NCBI GenBank assembly: GCA_964036275.1
Contig: OZ038433.1
Span: 16,436,257 to 16,500,256 of the forward strand
Source of the DNA: Litoditis marina
Lineage: Eukaryota; Nematoda; Chromadorea; Rhabditida; Rhabditidae
Length of the DNA stretch: 64,000 nt
Direction: 5' to 3'
The position numbers and the translations under genes are program-made. Below the pieces are notes generated by a model that searched no databases, was not told where the DNA came from, and worked only from the letters and a program-made list of their open reading frames with translations. Position 1 is the stretch's first letter; every line of letters begins with the position of its first letter. This document shows, one piece after another, positions 38,201-46,320 of the stretch.

Positions 38201-41200
38201 TAGAAGTGCCCTTTTGCAGCTCTAGCGACGAGACCGTGATCTCGGCATGAGAAGCCAAGTTGGTGCTGCTTCCCACATCTTCAACTCGTTTTACTTCGAG
38301 AGGCTGTGATTGGGTTTCGCTCTTCATTCCGACAACATTCAGGACACTCTCCTCGAATAGTTGAGAGTTTATGTCCGTAGCCGATATGTCTGCATCTGAT
38401 ATCAAATTGCACTCCAGCACCAGTTCATGAGAGTCAATTTGGTGATTGGGGGATTCTGAAACGTAGGATTCCGTGCGCATCCTATTCTCGTACTCTTCCA
38501 GGGAAACTTCATCTTCGATGTGGAGTTCGCGAATGATCGGAATCGGATCGGTCAACAAATTTTTTTCCTTGGTTACAAAGAGGTTCAGGGGTTCAATTTC
38601 CGGGAAACTCTCAACGTCGAGGATCTTTCGTGGACCAGGAACAACAGACTCGGTGAAGATGGCATCTCTAGCAACCTGTCGATTCGGACTCGCTATGGGG
38701 ATGTGATCAAACATTCCAATTGTATGGTTGGAAGCCACCGAGCTGGCACGTGTCTGCTCATGTTCTGGGTAATGGACCGACGTTTCAACTGAATATGCTT
38801 TTTCGTTGCTGGTATTGTTCATTTGCGAGTCGTCAATACTGATTGTTCCTGTCATCGTGCCACTGCAGCAAGGCTGGCTATCGTGCACTGTGTGCACTTC
38901 TTGTTGTTGCACTTGGCGTGTGGAGCTCATGATCGGTATGTGATCTGTCAATGAGTGTTTCGAGCTGACATTGCCATGATGTTCGATGGAAACAGACGAG
39001 ATCTTCTTTTCGGTCAAGGTATGAGGTCGCACGACCTCAATCGGACTGCTGGCTATCGGGATGTGTTCGTAGCGAGTGATGGGACTGGTGAGATTTTCTT
39101 GGCTGTAACTTCTTTTGACGGATGTTTCTGCGGTGGCGCCTCGTTCAACATGATGGTGTTCCTCACGTGTCGTTGAAACATGATGGAGACTGTGAACTCT
39201 AGGAGTGGTCAACTCATACGGTAGGGTCGCGTAGGAATGGGAACGTTGTGCTGTCACCTCGCGCGTCCGGCTCATTATGGGAATGTGTTCGTAGATGGAT
39301 GATGAAGTCGACACAGCTCTTTCCACGCGAGTGAAGTCGGTTTCGACGGTATTGTTGCGTGTCTCACATAGTCCACTCGTCTCCACAGAATGTGCCACTG
39401 ATTTGTGCATGCTCGGAAGAGGAATGTGTTCATATCTTGCTGTTTTGATTGAAGACGAATACATGGAACTGTTGTTTGCACTTTCCGATGACCGTTTGCC
39501 ACTGGCTTCGTGAGTGGATGCCGGTCTTCTGATAGCAATGCTCTCGTGGAATGACGAGGTGGGACGAATTGAGTTCAAGGAGTGCATCGACTGGGAGCGA
39601 TCGGCCAGCACATGGCGATTTCTACTCGAGATCGGAATGTGCTCATAGATTGACGATGTCGTTGACACTTTTCTCTCGACGTGATCTGTTGTGTGCGCCT
39701 CTTGGTGAACTTCTTCCTGAGAGCTTTCATGCTGGTGTTCTTGAATAGTAGCCACAGGTGTTCTATGCAAAAAGTGATCGGGAAACGAGTGAACCGGACG
39801 GACAGAGTTCAGTGATTGCAGAGATTGCGAGCGCTCGGCCATGACCGTGCGGTTGGTGCTCATTATCGGAATGTGTTCGAACAATGATGAACTGGTGGAA
39901 ATGCTTCGCTCAAGACCAGAATCGTGATGACCGGTGCTGTTTGAGACGTGAACCACTGTTTCAACCGATGTATTGGTGCTGCTCCTCTGATCACGACTGA
40001 GTTGTTGGCACTCTTCTACTGTCACTGGTGTGTAAAGCGGAATGTGATTGTACGGCGACACAGATGGTCCGACTGAGTCAAGCGACATGAGTGACTGCGA
40101 ACGCTCTCCCAACACGTCTGGATTTGGGCTTCTGATGGGGATGTGTTCGTATACCGATGCTGTTCTGGAGAAACTCTTCTCAACGGAAACTGGATGAACC
40201 ACGGAGTTACGCACACTGACTGCCTCGTAATGATGTTGGGGTGACGTGGCCAGGATAGAAGTGTCCACAGAAGAGACGGTACTCTCGATAGGAATGTTTG
40301 CGGGCGCGGAATGCACGTGTTCAAGTGTGGTGGAGTGTTGTTCTGTCTTGTTGACAGCGGCGTCATCGTGACGTGTGGCGGCATTCGCCTCGTGCGACAG
40401 TTGACTCAACATTGTTCTGGTGGTCGATGAGTTCTGCTCCGACTCGAGAGGAGTGTAGAGCGACGGCGTAGACGCGGTAAAGTCTTGCGACAAAGTGCCG
40501 TACGGACTTCTGATGGGGGTGTGGTGGTACCGCACATAGAGCTCGGACTGCGAGCTGGACGAGTCGCCGCGACGATGCAAGTTTTGATATTTCGCGAACT
40601 CGCTGCTGGGACTAGCCACATGTCTGAAGGGGGACGCTTCGTACTGCGCACTGTCACGCGAAAACAAATTTTCACGTACCCGGTGATCCTGGAGAGTCGG
40701 GTGCAGCTCGAGATTCCGTTCTCCCAGCGGTCGAATGAAATCGCGAGACGAGTCGTGTTGACGAAATCCGTAGCCATAGCCGGCGCCCGACAAATTGCTC
40801 ACAGACCCGACCGACTCCTTACGAATTGTTGAGGAAACGATGGGTTGGGACAGGGTGGAAATGTCCAGATTAGGCATACTGGAATAGAATGATCTGGCGC
40901 TCAATAGCTCCTCGCCGGTGAAAAAGTGGTGAATTTTGGCGGGCAGCTGCAGGGAAAGGTCTCTGGCCGTGTCAAATCCATACAAATGGTCTCCCACGCG
41001 CAGAGTCACCGTCTTCCCGTTCACGCTGTCTTCCTGAAAATATTCATGATATCGAAGACCATTGGATAAATACAACTATTTACAGACTGTCACTTCAGGA
41101 AAGCATACATTCAAATAGTAATGTTGTGTTCAAATAAACAGTAAGTCTGTTTGAATTTGAAAGGTATATCTAATCATATGCTGGCTTGACTGCAAAAACA

Positions 41201-43368
41201 TCCTCAATGATGTAACTAAGATTGTGGAGGTTGATCTTTATTTTTTCACTCCCACAGCTGATTTCCCAATTTTATTTCGAACGGACTCTGACGGTGTTCC
41301 TGTGTTGTTCTCTGTTGTATAACAGTTTTATAATTTTTTCATATTGAGTACACTATAATAAAATGGAACCTTCTCCTTCACTGAATGGTCGTGACTCCAT
41401 TCCACGTGGTCGCGGGGGAGAGTCTTCTGAAGACGTTCAACGGCGGCCTCGTCGTCAGCCTGAACGTCTTCCTCCCCTCCTTCCAGCGTCTCGTGCCACT
41501 CCAAACGAACTTGGTTGTCACTGAAATCGATATTGGAACATTTTTTCGGAAAAAAACATGATCAAGCATCAACGATAATACATCAAAAACAGAAAAACAG
41601 CAAATGAATCAGGGCCGAAGGACAGTAGTACTAAACATTAAGATTTCGATCGGTTTTATTTCAGTGATAGAGTACCTTTTCGTGTTTTTTCTTCGCTTCC
41701 CGCTATTAACTCAAGGAATGCATGAAGTTTTTTTCATTCGGAATCAATAGTTTCATTACAAAAACTTACTCAATTTCATTTTCAAAATAGTCAGTCTTCT
41801 CGGGAGCAACGTGGGACAAAGATGGGGTAACCGAATTCTGGAATCACAATGTGAATCAACAAAAACCAATAAATTACAAGTATAACCACAATTGTTGAAA
41901 TGTGAGCTCTTTTTACTACCGAAGAAGAAGAACGTGAGGCGATAATACAAATGTGAGAAAAACATGTTTCGTGGCAAGTAGGTTGCACGAGAAGACAAAT
42001 TCATAGCAAATTCTTCAATCAAAGCTAAGAAAGAAGTTAACAAAATTGGTTTTCTCACCGATCTCTCTTGTTTCTCTTCTACGTAAACCCTAGTCAGAGA
42101 ACGGCTTCGACGAGATGTTGGATGATGCTGAAAAGTATAATTTGAAATTTGAATTTGAAAAACTGGTTCCACAAGTATTGAATTTTTCAAATCTGTATTC
42201 AACTTCCTTAAATTATGCTTCTTTCTTGTTGTTAAAATGAAAACGTGGGATTTTTAATTGAACAGTTCGTTATTACTATTTGTGGTTGCATCAAACTATC
42301 ATTCCGTCCTTGTTTAGTCTACACCTCAAACTAGATAAGCTGCGGTTTGTTTTATATGAGTTTTTGTTTGCTTAAGGGCTGGATTTTCGTACTAGTAACT
42401 TCTAGAAGGTCGACATTTGCAATGTATTAATCGGCTCTGTGAGTACGTTAACTTCTTTACAATAAAGATAAACTGTGCGGCTGGCACCAGATAAGAAAAT
42501 GGCATGTAGGTTCATATCAAATAACGAAGAAGAAAATGTTTGGTATTTGGAATGGAGTTTAGGTAAATAATCCATAAATGTATTGGTTCTGAGTCCAAAA
42601 CGAATTAAAAAATAGTCATTTCCAGTGAAACGCGTTTTTCATACAACAAGACTAGCGGTACGTTTTAGACTTGTAAACTTAAAGAAGGACGATTAAGTGG
42701 TCCAATTCCATTGCTCCAGTCCTTTAAACTGCCATACATTTTTCAATTGCAGTTTAAAGGACCGATGACACGAGGTTTGGTCCGCATAATCATCCTGCTT
42801 TAAGCTATTTGTTCAACAGATCATGGATTGATATAGAGACTTTACAAGTTACAACTACAATGTATGAATTGAACAACAATTGGAATTACCTTGGATGAAC
42901 TGAACTGATTTCTTGCGACAGCCACCGCGTAGAGATACCTCTTTACGTGGACGTCGTTCGAAATTGGCTGCAAATAAGTACCGATTTGAAGTGGAAACAG
43001 AATAAAAAAGTTCACAACTTTCTAGAGGACGGAATAAATCAACAGTAGAGCGTATACAACTAAACTGCCCTGCTTGCTCTCCGTAAAATCTGAGAGCAAC
43101 TTTGGTTGAAATGGTCGCAAAACTGAAGAAACAGTTCCGCAACACAGTTTGACACAACAAAACTTCTAACCCTAAATAATTTAAGTAAGTAATCAACCAT
43201 ACCACAAAATTGTTGAGAAAAAACTATCATTCTTGCACAATAATTCTGGGAATTGCTAATTTCGATTTAGTTGATCGAAATTTAACTAACCTGTTTCTTC
43301 CGAAGTTCGATGCAGTGTTTTTTGGCATGCAGAACCGCGGCATTCAACTCATCTTTAATGTCTTCCAT
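91..43368 (-). CDS. Giant multi-exon gene: repeat-rich protein with PH-like domain and C-terminal actin fold
   Basis: I do not recognise a named gene. Forty-six exons join in frame (8703 nt, about 2900 residues). Exons in transcript order, plus coordinates: 43291-43368, 42890-42967, 42059-42127, 41770-41837, 41370-41520, 37011-41033, 36877-36942, 36591-36635, 36194-36241, 36113-36142, 35664-35810, 35351-35419, 35006-35067, 34610-34728, 34349-34444, 33884-33988, 33387-33452, 32970-33041, 32687-32782, 31876-32016, 31566-31708, 31162-31177 (or 31069-31177), 30235-30297, 29876-29984, 29532-29655, 29210-29272, 28727-28812, 28077-28184, 27808-27900, 27096-27212, 26876-26962, 16135-16488, 15826-15883, 15356-15481, 14581-14742, 13811-13935, 12967-13081, 4671-4820, 3973-4113, 3450-3533, 3094-3202, 2599-2750, 2139-2249, 1243-1379, 631-730, 91-231. 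Every junction has GT/AG and matching phase; the least certain are 34610 (GTTGGT donor) and exon 22. The architecture suggests a cytoskeletal or membrane-cortex scaffold, which is inference. It may be annotated elsewhere as several genes; phase continuity across the 8.1-kb and 10.4-kb introns argues for one. Confidence 0.8.
1460..1625. mobile_element. Foldback (MITE-like) element in intron 43
   Basis: The left half (gctcagaacgattggcgcca, then gcgagatagtgtgcaggtca) is complementary, imperfectly, to the right half (tgacctgcacacactctcgc, then gctgggaattgtctgagc). The central arms around tgtgcaggtca are the best conserved. No coding capacity is seen. Confidence 0.6.
2039..2065 (-). repeat. Partial copy of the end of exon 43 with its donor
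   Basis: The plus-strand stretch taccttgaagtgagtgggta is a near copy of taccttgaaatgggtgggca at 2136-2155, the real exon end and donor. It lies 97 bp further into the intron and keeps a usable GTAGGT donor. Confidence 0.6.
3622..3755. mobile_element. 134-bp inverted-repeat element in intron 39
   Basis: A perfect 17-bp terminal inverted repeat (CTGAGGCCGTATGCATG at 3622-3638 and its complement at 3739-3755) encloses further complementary stretches (aacatcccg and cgggatgtt; gggatgctatccc and gggataacatccc). The whole forms a long hairpin, as in non-autonomous DNA transposons. Confidence 0.75.
4383..4670 (-). repeat. Pyrimidine-rich intron with duplicated copies of the end of exon 38
   Basis: The end of exon 38 plus donor (plus strand ctacctgtggtgcgtatg at about 4668) recurs in weaker form as ctacctaaggtgcgtatg at about 4475 and as tacctgaggcctctgtcc at 4384. 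The spacings are about 91 and 193 bp. Between them lies CT-rich low-complexity DNA (purine rich in the transcript). The copies also repeat the exon's ccaccaccactttcc-type stretch. Confidence 0.7.
5115..5387 (-). repeat. Degenerate older units at the far edge of the 253-bp array
   Basis: Two diverged half units begin at 5121 (acctctgtcaaatgtg) and 5239 (acctccgtcaaatgtgg), spaced 118 and 136 bp from the next. They share the donor-like start and the AACTACAA tail with the array. They are probably the ancestral monomers left at the edge, where homogenisation does not reach. Confidence 0.75.
5388..12977 (-). repeat. Tandem array: exactly 30 units of 253 bp in intron 37
   Basis: Equivalent bases recur at 5388, 5641, 5894 and so on to 12978, which is 30 x 253 bp with no net indel. 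Copies differ at a few sites only (for example CCTCGGG versus CCTTGGG). Each unit is itself a diverged dimer. Half A (about 111 bp) and half B (about 142 bp) both start with a copy of the end of exon 37 plus its donor (minus strand AAAGAGGTAAG in A, TGAGGTGAGG in B). Both end in a TCAAACTATAACTCAAACTA-type stretch. The last unit runs into the true exon at 12967. Each unit has a spurious 67-codon plus-strand frame, which I do not regard as a gene. Confidence 0.97.
12967..15481 (-). CDS. PH-like domain segment (exons 34-37)
   Basis: Exons 15356-15481, 14581-14742, 13811-13935 and 12967-13081 encode about residues 2351-2526. The core runs from EGHVDVPSDE through LAELEREWKQQYMRTKEGRL and QIFV, then EEIILSG-like and LTIHGGKEHVKLIIR strands. 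It closes with the amphipathic helix VFDKWRQAILSHAASSQIDA. The beta-strand pattern followed by a C-terminal helix with a Trp (KWRQAI) is typical of PH domains, which bind phosphoinositides or proteins. The preceding KDWDPRKLVHALYE may belong to the fold. Exon 34 starts exactly with ATG behind a TTCAAG acceptor, so a short isoform of about 550 residues (PH plus actin) could start here; this is inference. Profile comparison would be needed to confirm PH over a related fold. Confidence 0.65.
13537..13700. repeat. GA microsatellite in intron 36
   Basis: An almost uninterrupted (GA)n runs over the first 80 bases and then decays to GA-rich sequence. It is CU-rich in the sense of the transcript. Confidence 0.9.
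14083..14212. mobile_element. ACTCGAA-rich short element in intron 35
   Basis: The sequence cagggttgtcaaagtcgaac at the left and gatcaacaaccct at the right form short inverted ends. The interior is made of many gaactcgaa / ttcgagtcgag repeats that can pair with each other. No coding capacity is seen. Confidence 0.5.
15095..15120 (-). repeat. 26-bp perfect copy of the start of exon 35 with its own acceptor
   Basis: Positions 15095-15120 are identical to 14719-14744. On the minus strand the copy is preceded by TTTTTAATTCAG, a better acceptor than the real one (TTTGTAG). Use of this site would encode VSYEPRVE and then an immediate TAA, so it could act as a poison or terminal exon just before the PH-like domain. 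Confidence 0.75.
16135..16488 (-). CDS. Exon 32: ENRA-repeat, Pro/Ala-rich linker
   Basis: The 354-nt exon encodes 117 residues with short direct repeats PIENRAAVAS, VPENRAAAAV, SSENRAPSVE and QAENRAPSAV. These are underlain by repeated DNA of the type gcacggttttc. It is low in complexity and probably a flexible linker before the PH-like domain. The acceptor CTTTCAG ends a 10.4-kb intron and the phase (2) matches exon 31 exactly, giving HVHHPSGGSISPTW across the join. The donor leads in frame to exon 33 (SWTVKTYENNIRFSNQKLK). Confidence 0.75.
17893..18290. repeat. GAGAAA/AAGAGA-rich low-complexity tract
   Basis: About 370 bp of purine-only plus strand built on agagaa and gagcaa variants. It is polypyrimidine in the transcript of the surrounding gene. 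Apparent frames of Arg/Lys/Glu or Leu/Phe/Ser are artefacts. Confidence 0.95.
19319..19618. repeat. 12-bp minisatellite, 25 copies (CGTGTCGTTTYA)
   Basis: Twenty-five units of CGTGTCGTTTTA or CGTGTCGTTTCA follow each other without indels. They differ only at one T/C position. In order the variant is TTTTT TCCCT CCTTT TTCCC CCTTT. The C form creates a CACGTG palindrome at each junction, the T form TACGTG. Open frames here (RHVK or CRFT repeats) are by-products. Confidence 0.97.
19838..20565. mobile_element. Candidate non-autonomous element with GAACATAACGCG subterminal repeats
   Basis: Near the left end gcgaacataacgcggtcaga and gaacataacgcggttagaga repeat. Near the right end the complement, taccgcgttatgttttc and ccgcgttatgtttcc, appears twice, followed by tctcgctaattgcgaacata. 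Both ends also hold agctatatg. The arrangement is that of a foldback element; the exact ends are uncertain. Confidence 0.5.
20871..20997 (+). mobile_element. MITE family A copy (CACGTGA-ended), intron 31
   Basis: The element starts gtcaattacacagtcacctg and ends tttacgtgactgttcaattt, which are imperfect inverted repeats. The interior (aacacagcagaactcagaaacg then gtgcacgattcctcattaga) matches the copy at 52209-52332 very closely. Confidence 0.8.
21540..21815. repeat. G-rich and GA-repeat tract
   Basis: It starts with a run of ten or more G and continues as gagagg and (GA)n. It lies in intron 31 of the giant gene. Confidence 0.95.
22140..22375. repeat. GAAAGAG tract with an internal 125-bp duplication
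   Basis: The stretch aaaggagaaagagaaatacagct to aagcgagaaagaggag occurs twice (from about 22100 and from about 22212). It is followed by gagaaa repeats. Confidence 0.8.
22468..22745. repeat. GA microsatellite
   Basis: Nearly continuous (GA)n with interspersed gg and aa, plus strand purine. Intron 31. Confidence 0.95.
23147..23302. repeat. GA microsatellite
   Basis: A perfect (GA)n of about 60 bp followed by imperfect GA-rich sequence. Intron 31. Confidence 0.95.
23619..23912. repeat. GAGAGAAA repeat tract
   Basis: 8-bp periodic gagagaaa units, strongest at 23690-23815. Intron 31. Confidence 0.95.
24046..24440. repeat. GA-rich tract with G-run segments
   Basis: gagagaga mixed with gtgtgtgtgag and runs of 9 to 12 G at about 24180 and 24260. 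A unit of the type gagaaagggagaggaatagaa recurs about four times. Intron 31. Confidence 0.9.
24758..24890 (-). mobile_element. MITE family A copy, inverted and diverged
   Basis: Reads on the plus strand from aaattgaatagtcacgtgaa to gtttcacgtgcgactgtgca and is the complement of the 20871 and 52209 copies with scattered changes. Confidence 0.7.
25205..25440 (+). mobile_element. tRNA-like dispersed element (SINE-like), copy 1
   Basis: The first part reads gtcgtcgccaactcc, then tactgtatatttcagtttcc and gaacggacacatgtcgcc. It is followed by a tRNA-like stretch with A-box-like tagcgcagtggttaccgc and B-box-like gcaggttcgattcccg. Two related copies (28850-29045 minus and 46098-46320 plus) share both parts and the aatttggcaccc-type tail, so this is a dispersed family and not a functional tRNA gene. 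Confidence 0.7.
25806..25920 (-). mobile_element. MITE family A copy, inverted
   Basis: aaattgaatagtcacgtgaa at the left and catgtttcacgtgactgaca at the right, with the complement of the gagttctgctgtgttt interior. Slightly shortened relative to the 52209 copy. Confidence 0.7.
26316..26410. mobile_element. MITE family B copy (foldback)
   Basis: aggaccaatcccaacgcttc and agtcctttgaactgcaa pair with ttgcagtttagagaacc and gggattggtccacatgatcg. The whole is a hairpin with a loop of about 10 bases. Confidence 0.75.
26842..26862 (-). repeat. Copy of the end of exon 31 with a donor-like site
   Basis: atactgctcggcagccc repeats ttactgcgcggcagccc at 26873-26889, the end of exon 31. The copy lies about 31 bp into the intron and keeps a GTATTA donor-like sequence on the minus strand. 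Confidence 0.6.
26876..36942 (-). CDS. Middle region of the giant gene: about 25 small exons
   Basis: Exons 7 to 31 are 16 to 147 nt long and include a 30-nt microexon (36113-36142) and others of 45 and 48 nt. The encoded sequence is charged and low in hydrophobics. Recurrent Tyr motifs in acidic settings appear (IYEEIDD, IYDEVAG, HIYETPL, VYEDVVV), which resemble SH2 or kinase-substrate sites; that reading is inference. One segment (FAEKFTADLAHVEEILKESK in 35664-35810) could be a helix or coiled coil. A Ser/Arg stretch (RSRSSSRANSPEPKR) lies in 28077-28184 and a Pro/Thr stretch (PATPATPITPEIQYYKGF) in 29876-29984. Many exons are multiples of three, so exon skipping could generate isoforms. 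Confidence 0.75.
28850..29045 (-). mobile_element. tRNA-like dispersed element, copy 2
   Basis: On the minus strand: ttggcgacgactat region reversed, tactgtatatctctc, cacacatgtc, then tagtggttagagtcctcgct and gcaggctcgattccggcgag. Same order as copies 1 and 3. It lies in intron 26 of the giant gene. Confidence 0.7.
29394..29432. repeat. GAATA pentanucleotide repeat
   Basis: About six copies of tagaa/gaata in a row in intron 25, ending in atgaatagttgaatag. Confidence 0.8.
30854..31177 (-). CDS. Alternative terminal exon encoding a C-terminal transmembrane tail
   Basis: After a TTTCCAG acceptor the frame continues in phase 0 from exon 21 (31566-31708) for 107 codons to TGA at 30856-30854. The segment is first basic and Ser-rich (KIPRRIVSVEAKIG, then NKNRKRKHSNRK). 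It ends with KLMFSIFLIVFLVSLLTLAA followed by YGLRIILVV-stop, a single hydrophobic helix at the very C-terminus. That is the layout of a tail-anchored protein. To reach exon 23 in frame the transcript must leave this exon at an internal donor with phase 1. GTGTGA at 31161 and GTCCGT at 31068 both fit. Reading through gives an isoform of about 2031 residues without PH or actin domains; splicing gives the long isoform. The luminal tail is very short and lacks the Pro-rich end of KASH peptides. Confidence 0.7.
   Translation of the reverse strand: MSRQRSVNLEDVIPPNSPFVDKSKIPRRIVSVEAKIGPSDSNKNRKRKHSNRKYVISSDTTGCAVLDQKKSDKPSDVEKLMFSIFLIVFLVSLLTLAAYGLRIILVV
31481..31565 (-). repeat. Four donor-like GTAGGTCAA motifs behind exon 21
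   Basis: ttgacctac occurs at 31481, 31501, 31529 and 31557. The last is the real donor of exon 21 (minus strand ATG|GTAGGTCAA). Spacing is 20, 28 and 28 bp. The donor of exon 20 (31876) has the same GTAGGTCAA. Confidence 0.7.
37011..41033 (-). CDS. 4023-nt exon 6: EHIPI-repeat region and acidic region of the giant protein
   Basis: One uninterrupted exon of 1341 codons (about residues 149-1489) lies between a TTTTCAG acceptor and a GTGAGG donor. The start, EDSVNGKTVTLRVGDHLYGF, may be a small folded segment. The first half carries at least eight spaced copies of [YF][ED]HIPI, often followed by S-x-NR-x-V and RSQSLxSLNS, separated by Ser/Thr/His-rich linkers. The second half is strongly acidic (Glu, Val, Thr, Ser) and includes a tandem duplication of a unit beginning EHMETVV. 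No cysteine or transmembrane pattern stands out. The region is probably disordered and could array short binding motifs for a partner protein, which is inference. The opposite-strand open frames here are shadows of this biased composition. Confidence 0.9.
42685..42796. mobile_element. MITE family B copy, upstream intron of the giant gene
   Basis: The element runs from aggacgattaagtggtcca to tggtccgcataatcatcct, with agtcctttaaactgcca and ttgcagtttaaaggaccga as inner arms. It lies in intron 2 (42128-42889). Confidence 0.75.
43291..43368 (-). CDS. Exon 1 with start codon of the giant gene
   Basis: The exon encodes 26 residues beginning MEDIKDELNAAVLHAKKHCI and ends in a GTTAG donor. The ATG at 43368-43366 sits one base behind a CTCCAG acceptor-like site, so the first coding exon probably receives a spliced leader or a 5'UTR exon. 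The next exon (42890-42967) continues in phase 0 with PISNDVHVKRYLYAVAVARN. The segment looks like a short helical N-terminus with no domain I can name. Exons 3 to 5 (42059-42127, 41770-41837, 41370-41520) add a basic Arg/Ser stretch and then an acidic stretch before the 4-kb exon. No other in-frame ATG with comparable splice support was seen upstream. Confidence 0.7.
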
Positions 43369-43385
43369 TCTGGAGAACAGCAACC
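43369..43385 (-). promoter_or_regulatory. Probable spliced-leader (trans-splice) acceptor of the giant gene
   Basis: On the minus strand TGTTCTCCAG is followed by a single A and then the ATG. A 3' splice site this close to a start codon is typical of nematode trans-splicing. A cis-spliced 5'UTR exon further upstream is the alternative. Confidence 0.5.
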
Positions 43386-46097
43386 GTTTCGATTAAACCA
43401 AAATCATAAAATGAGAACAAAATTCGACCAATGTGGATAACCATAACTTTTTGCTGAGAAGTATTTAGAAGAGACATCGGCATACAAAAATTATAATTAG
43501 AGAAGTCGTAATGACAGCTACAATCTTGTGGGCACAGCGTAGGTCACAGTATACTGTATACTGTAACAAATCAGAAAAAGAACAAAAGAACACACCAAAC
43601 AGGAAAAGACTATATGTGAGTTGTAATTTGATCTGCCCACACCTCCTAACTTTGAATGAGTGCGGCGAGATTAATACAAACACGTTGGAAAAAATGCATC
43701 ATGTCCTGTTTTGGCTTAATATTGCTTGACTCCTGAGTACACGTGCTAGAAAAACCCCGGCACCTTTATCCCATCCTGAGTCTGCTCAATCATACGCTAT
43801 CTCTCTGGTTTTACATCCCGTAAAGATGTAAGAAACGAGAAATAGTGAGGCAGAGGAATAAGCGTAACGTATTTAGAACCACGTTTCATTCGAATACGAA
43901 ACTGGTCTCAGAAAACATGCCAACAATTCCAAAGTTAACAAATACAAGTAGAAAACAGGCCAACTATCGACATGGATTACTGTACATCTACATGTTTTAC
44001 TTAGTGGAAATGTTGAAACATGGCGATGTTCTACACGTGGAAGGAAGTTTGTATTCCACCAAAATAAGTAGATCCATTACCAGCACAAATAGCTTCTCTG
44101 ATAGCAATAAAAATGACTAATAAGGTATAAAAGTCATAAAATGTTTAGAAAAAAGGCTGGCCACCGCCCACATATACTACATTTTGGTGAGATGGACAGA
44201 TTACTGTTATCACTGGAATCGATTCAGTCTCTGGCGTCTCATAAACACACTAAGGCCCTGATAATGCCACACTCTCTGGGCGTTTGAGATAGAAGGGTTA
44301 CGTATACACTACAGCTTCGGAGCTTCAGTATAAATATCGCTGCTTTCCGATCGCAAAATTCGTTTTCTCAAAAAAAAATGTTCCACTGCACTCAGATCAT
44401 CTCATGGGAGGTCAAAGGTCCTGATAATATCAAACTTTCTGGTTGTTTGGGATGGGTTGGCTACATAGGGTGTAACCGAATCTTCCTATCAAGTTCAACC
44501 GAAAAGCAACAGCACCAAACTACAAACACAGTGCAAGAGGGTGAAATACACCGCCTAAGCTGACTTTGAACGAGCAATAGACAGTACACGTTAAGGGCCG
44601 TATTCAGCAATTTACCTGCTTTTACATCTTTCACATACCAAACTATATTGCCTCAAACATACGCTCTTTCGCTGCTTTTACAGCCCGTCGGGATACATAC
44701 AAATCGAGCGAAATAATGACGCAGGATGTGATCAAAGTGCCAGGATGTTCTAGTATAAGTATTCTGGTACTAAGTCGACAATCTTTACAGTAGTAAAAGA
44801 TGTTTTTTTTTGTTTCAAACTGTGTGGTCGTAACTTTCGGTCCACGACATATTGTAATTGACAGGCGGTTACCTCTCCAGATTGAAAGGAGCAAGAAGGA
44901 CAGAACATTTGGCTAATTTATCTAGAACAACTCATGCAGTAGAACTCTATGCACGAGTAACAACCAATAATGAAGTTCTCTCATACATCCGAAATGTACC
45001 CAAAGAGTAGTACATAATCAAAATGACTAAAACGTAAATTAGAAGGAAACCAAATGATGATTCTAAATTTCCTATAAGGAACTCCATTGCAAGAAGTGAA
45101 GCAATTGTTTGAGACTGGTTGAGTTGTGATCTCGAACACCATGAGTTGATCACCCATACAGAAGTGTACAATAAACACACTGAAAAGTAAATCAGAGAGA
45201 GAGACCAAGTAACTTTATAATAAGACTTGTTGCAAAAAGTAGAGAGGTTGTTAGAGACTGGTTGAGTTGTGAGGAAAATATCAAGTGATATTGCGTTCGT
45301 ATCATGTTTGCTCTGCGCAAAACATAGCTGGAACACGCTCTCGCTGCTCGTACTCGTCGAGAGAAAACCAGTGATGAAACAGCCCGAACAACGATCTAGA
45401 AGTAAATGAGTTAATAGTCACATAAAACTGAATAAAAGGTAGCAATTTTTTACTTTTTCTTTTAAAGTAGCTCAGTCTTGATGTTTTTCTCACACGTTTC
45501 CGTGAGAATGACATCTCTTGAAATAGCGTATACAGTATTTTTAAACGGTATTTGTGTATAAAATCGAGGTTTCATACCACAAAAACGAAAACTTTTTCAC
45601 ACTATTCCCACTAATCGTATTCACTGGCGAATTGTAGAACTGTTGACTCTCTCGAATCACAAGACAAACATGTTACTTATGAGAAAGACCGATGGAAAAA
45701 CAAAAACCTAGTCAGAAATAGTCTATCAAAAAGTGTGATTTCCATATGGAATATGAACATCCTTTGGATACAAAATAGATAAAAAATGACATAAGTATGG
45801 TCACAGCCAACGCACGCGCCTCAACCTTCAACTGAGTACATGTATCAGTAAAGTTATGTTTATGAATAGTGGTATCATGTATAAAGTGTGGCAGAAACAA
45901 AGACAAAGGAATGTTATCAACTAAATAGGGAGAACTGCTAAATGTCAAGAGGCTTGGTTGGCAGTTGTAAAACCCCAGAGATAAGGAGAACGGTTTACGA
46001 GTTTGCAAGTGAACACGACCAAAGTAGTAGTTGTTTGGCAAATGGTAATAAAAAGTTTAAGAAAGTATATCTCAATTGTGGTTGGTTTCTCGTATAC

Positions 46098-46320
46098 ATT
46101 AAGGTCGTCGCCAACGGAAAAGCGGGAGGGTACTGTATATCTCAATTTCCGCTGTGTACGGACACATGTCTTTGATTGCAGAGCTTGTTGGTTATCTACT
46201 CTGTTTGGGTAGTGGTTAGCGCCCAGCTACGAATCTTTTGCTCGCAGGTTCGATTTCGGCGAGAGACAAAAATTAGTAAATTTGGCATCCCCTATAGGTA
46301 TTGCTCATTGTGACTAGACA
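46098..46320 (+). mobile_element. tRNA-like dispersed element, copy 3
   Basis: gtcgtcgccaacggaaaag, tactgtatatctcaatttcc, gtacggacacatgtctttga, then gtggttagcgcccagctacg and gctcgcaggttcgatttcgg. The tRNA-like part is closest to copy 2. Intergenic. Confidence 0.7.

Noticed and set aside
37715..38203. Plus-strand frames opposite the 4-kb exon
   Set aside because: Antisense shadows of the biased Glu/Ser-rich coding exon, which has in-phase splice sites on the minus strand.
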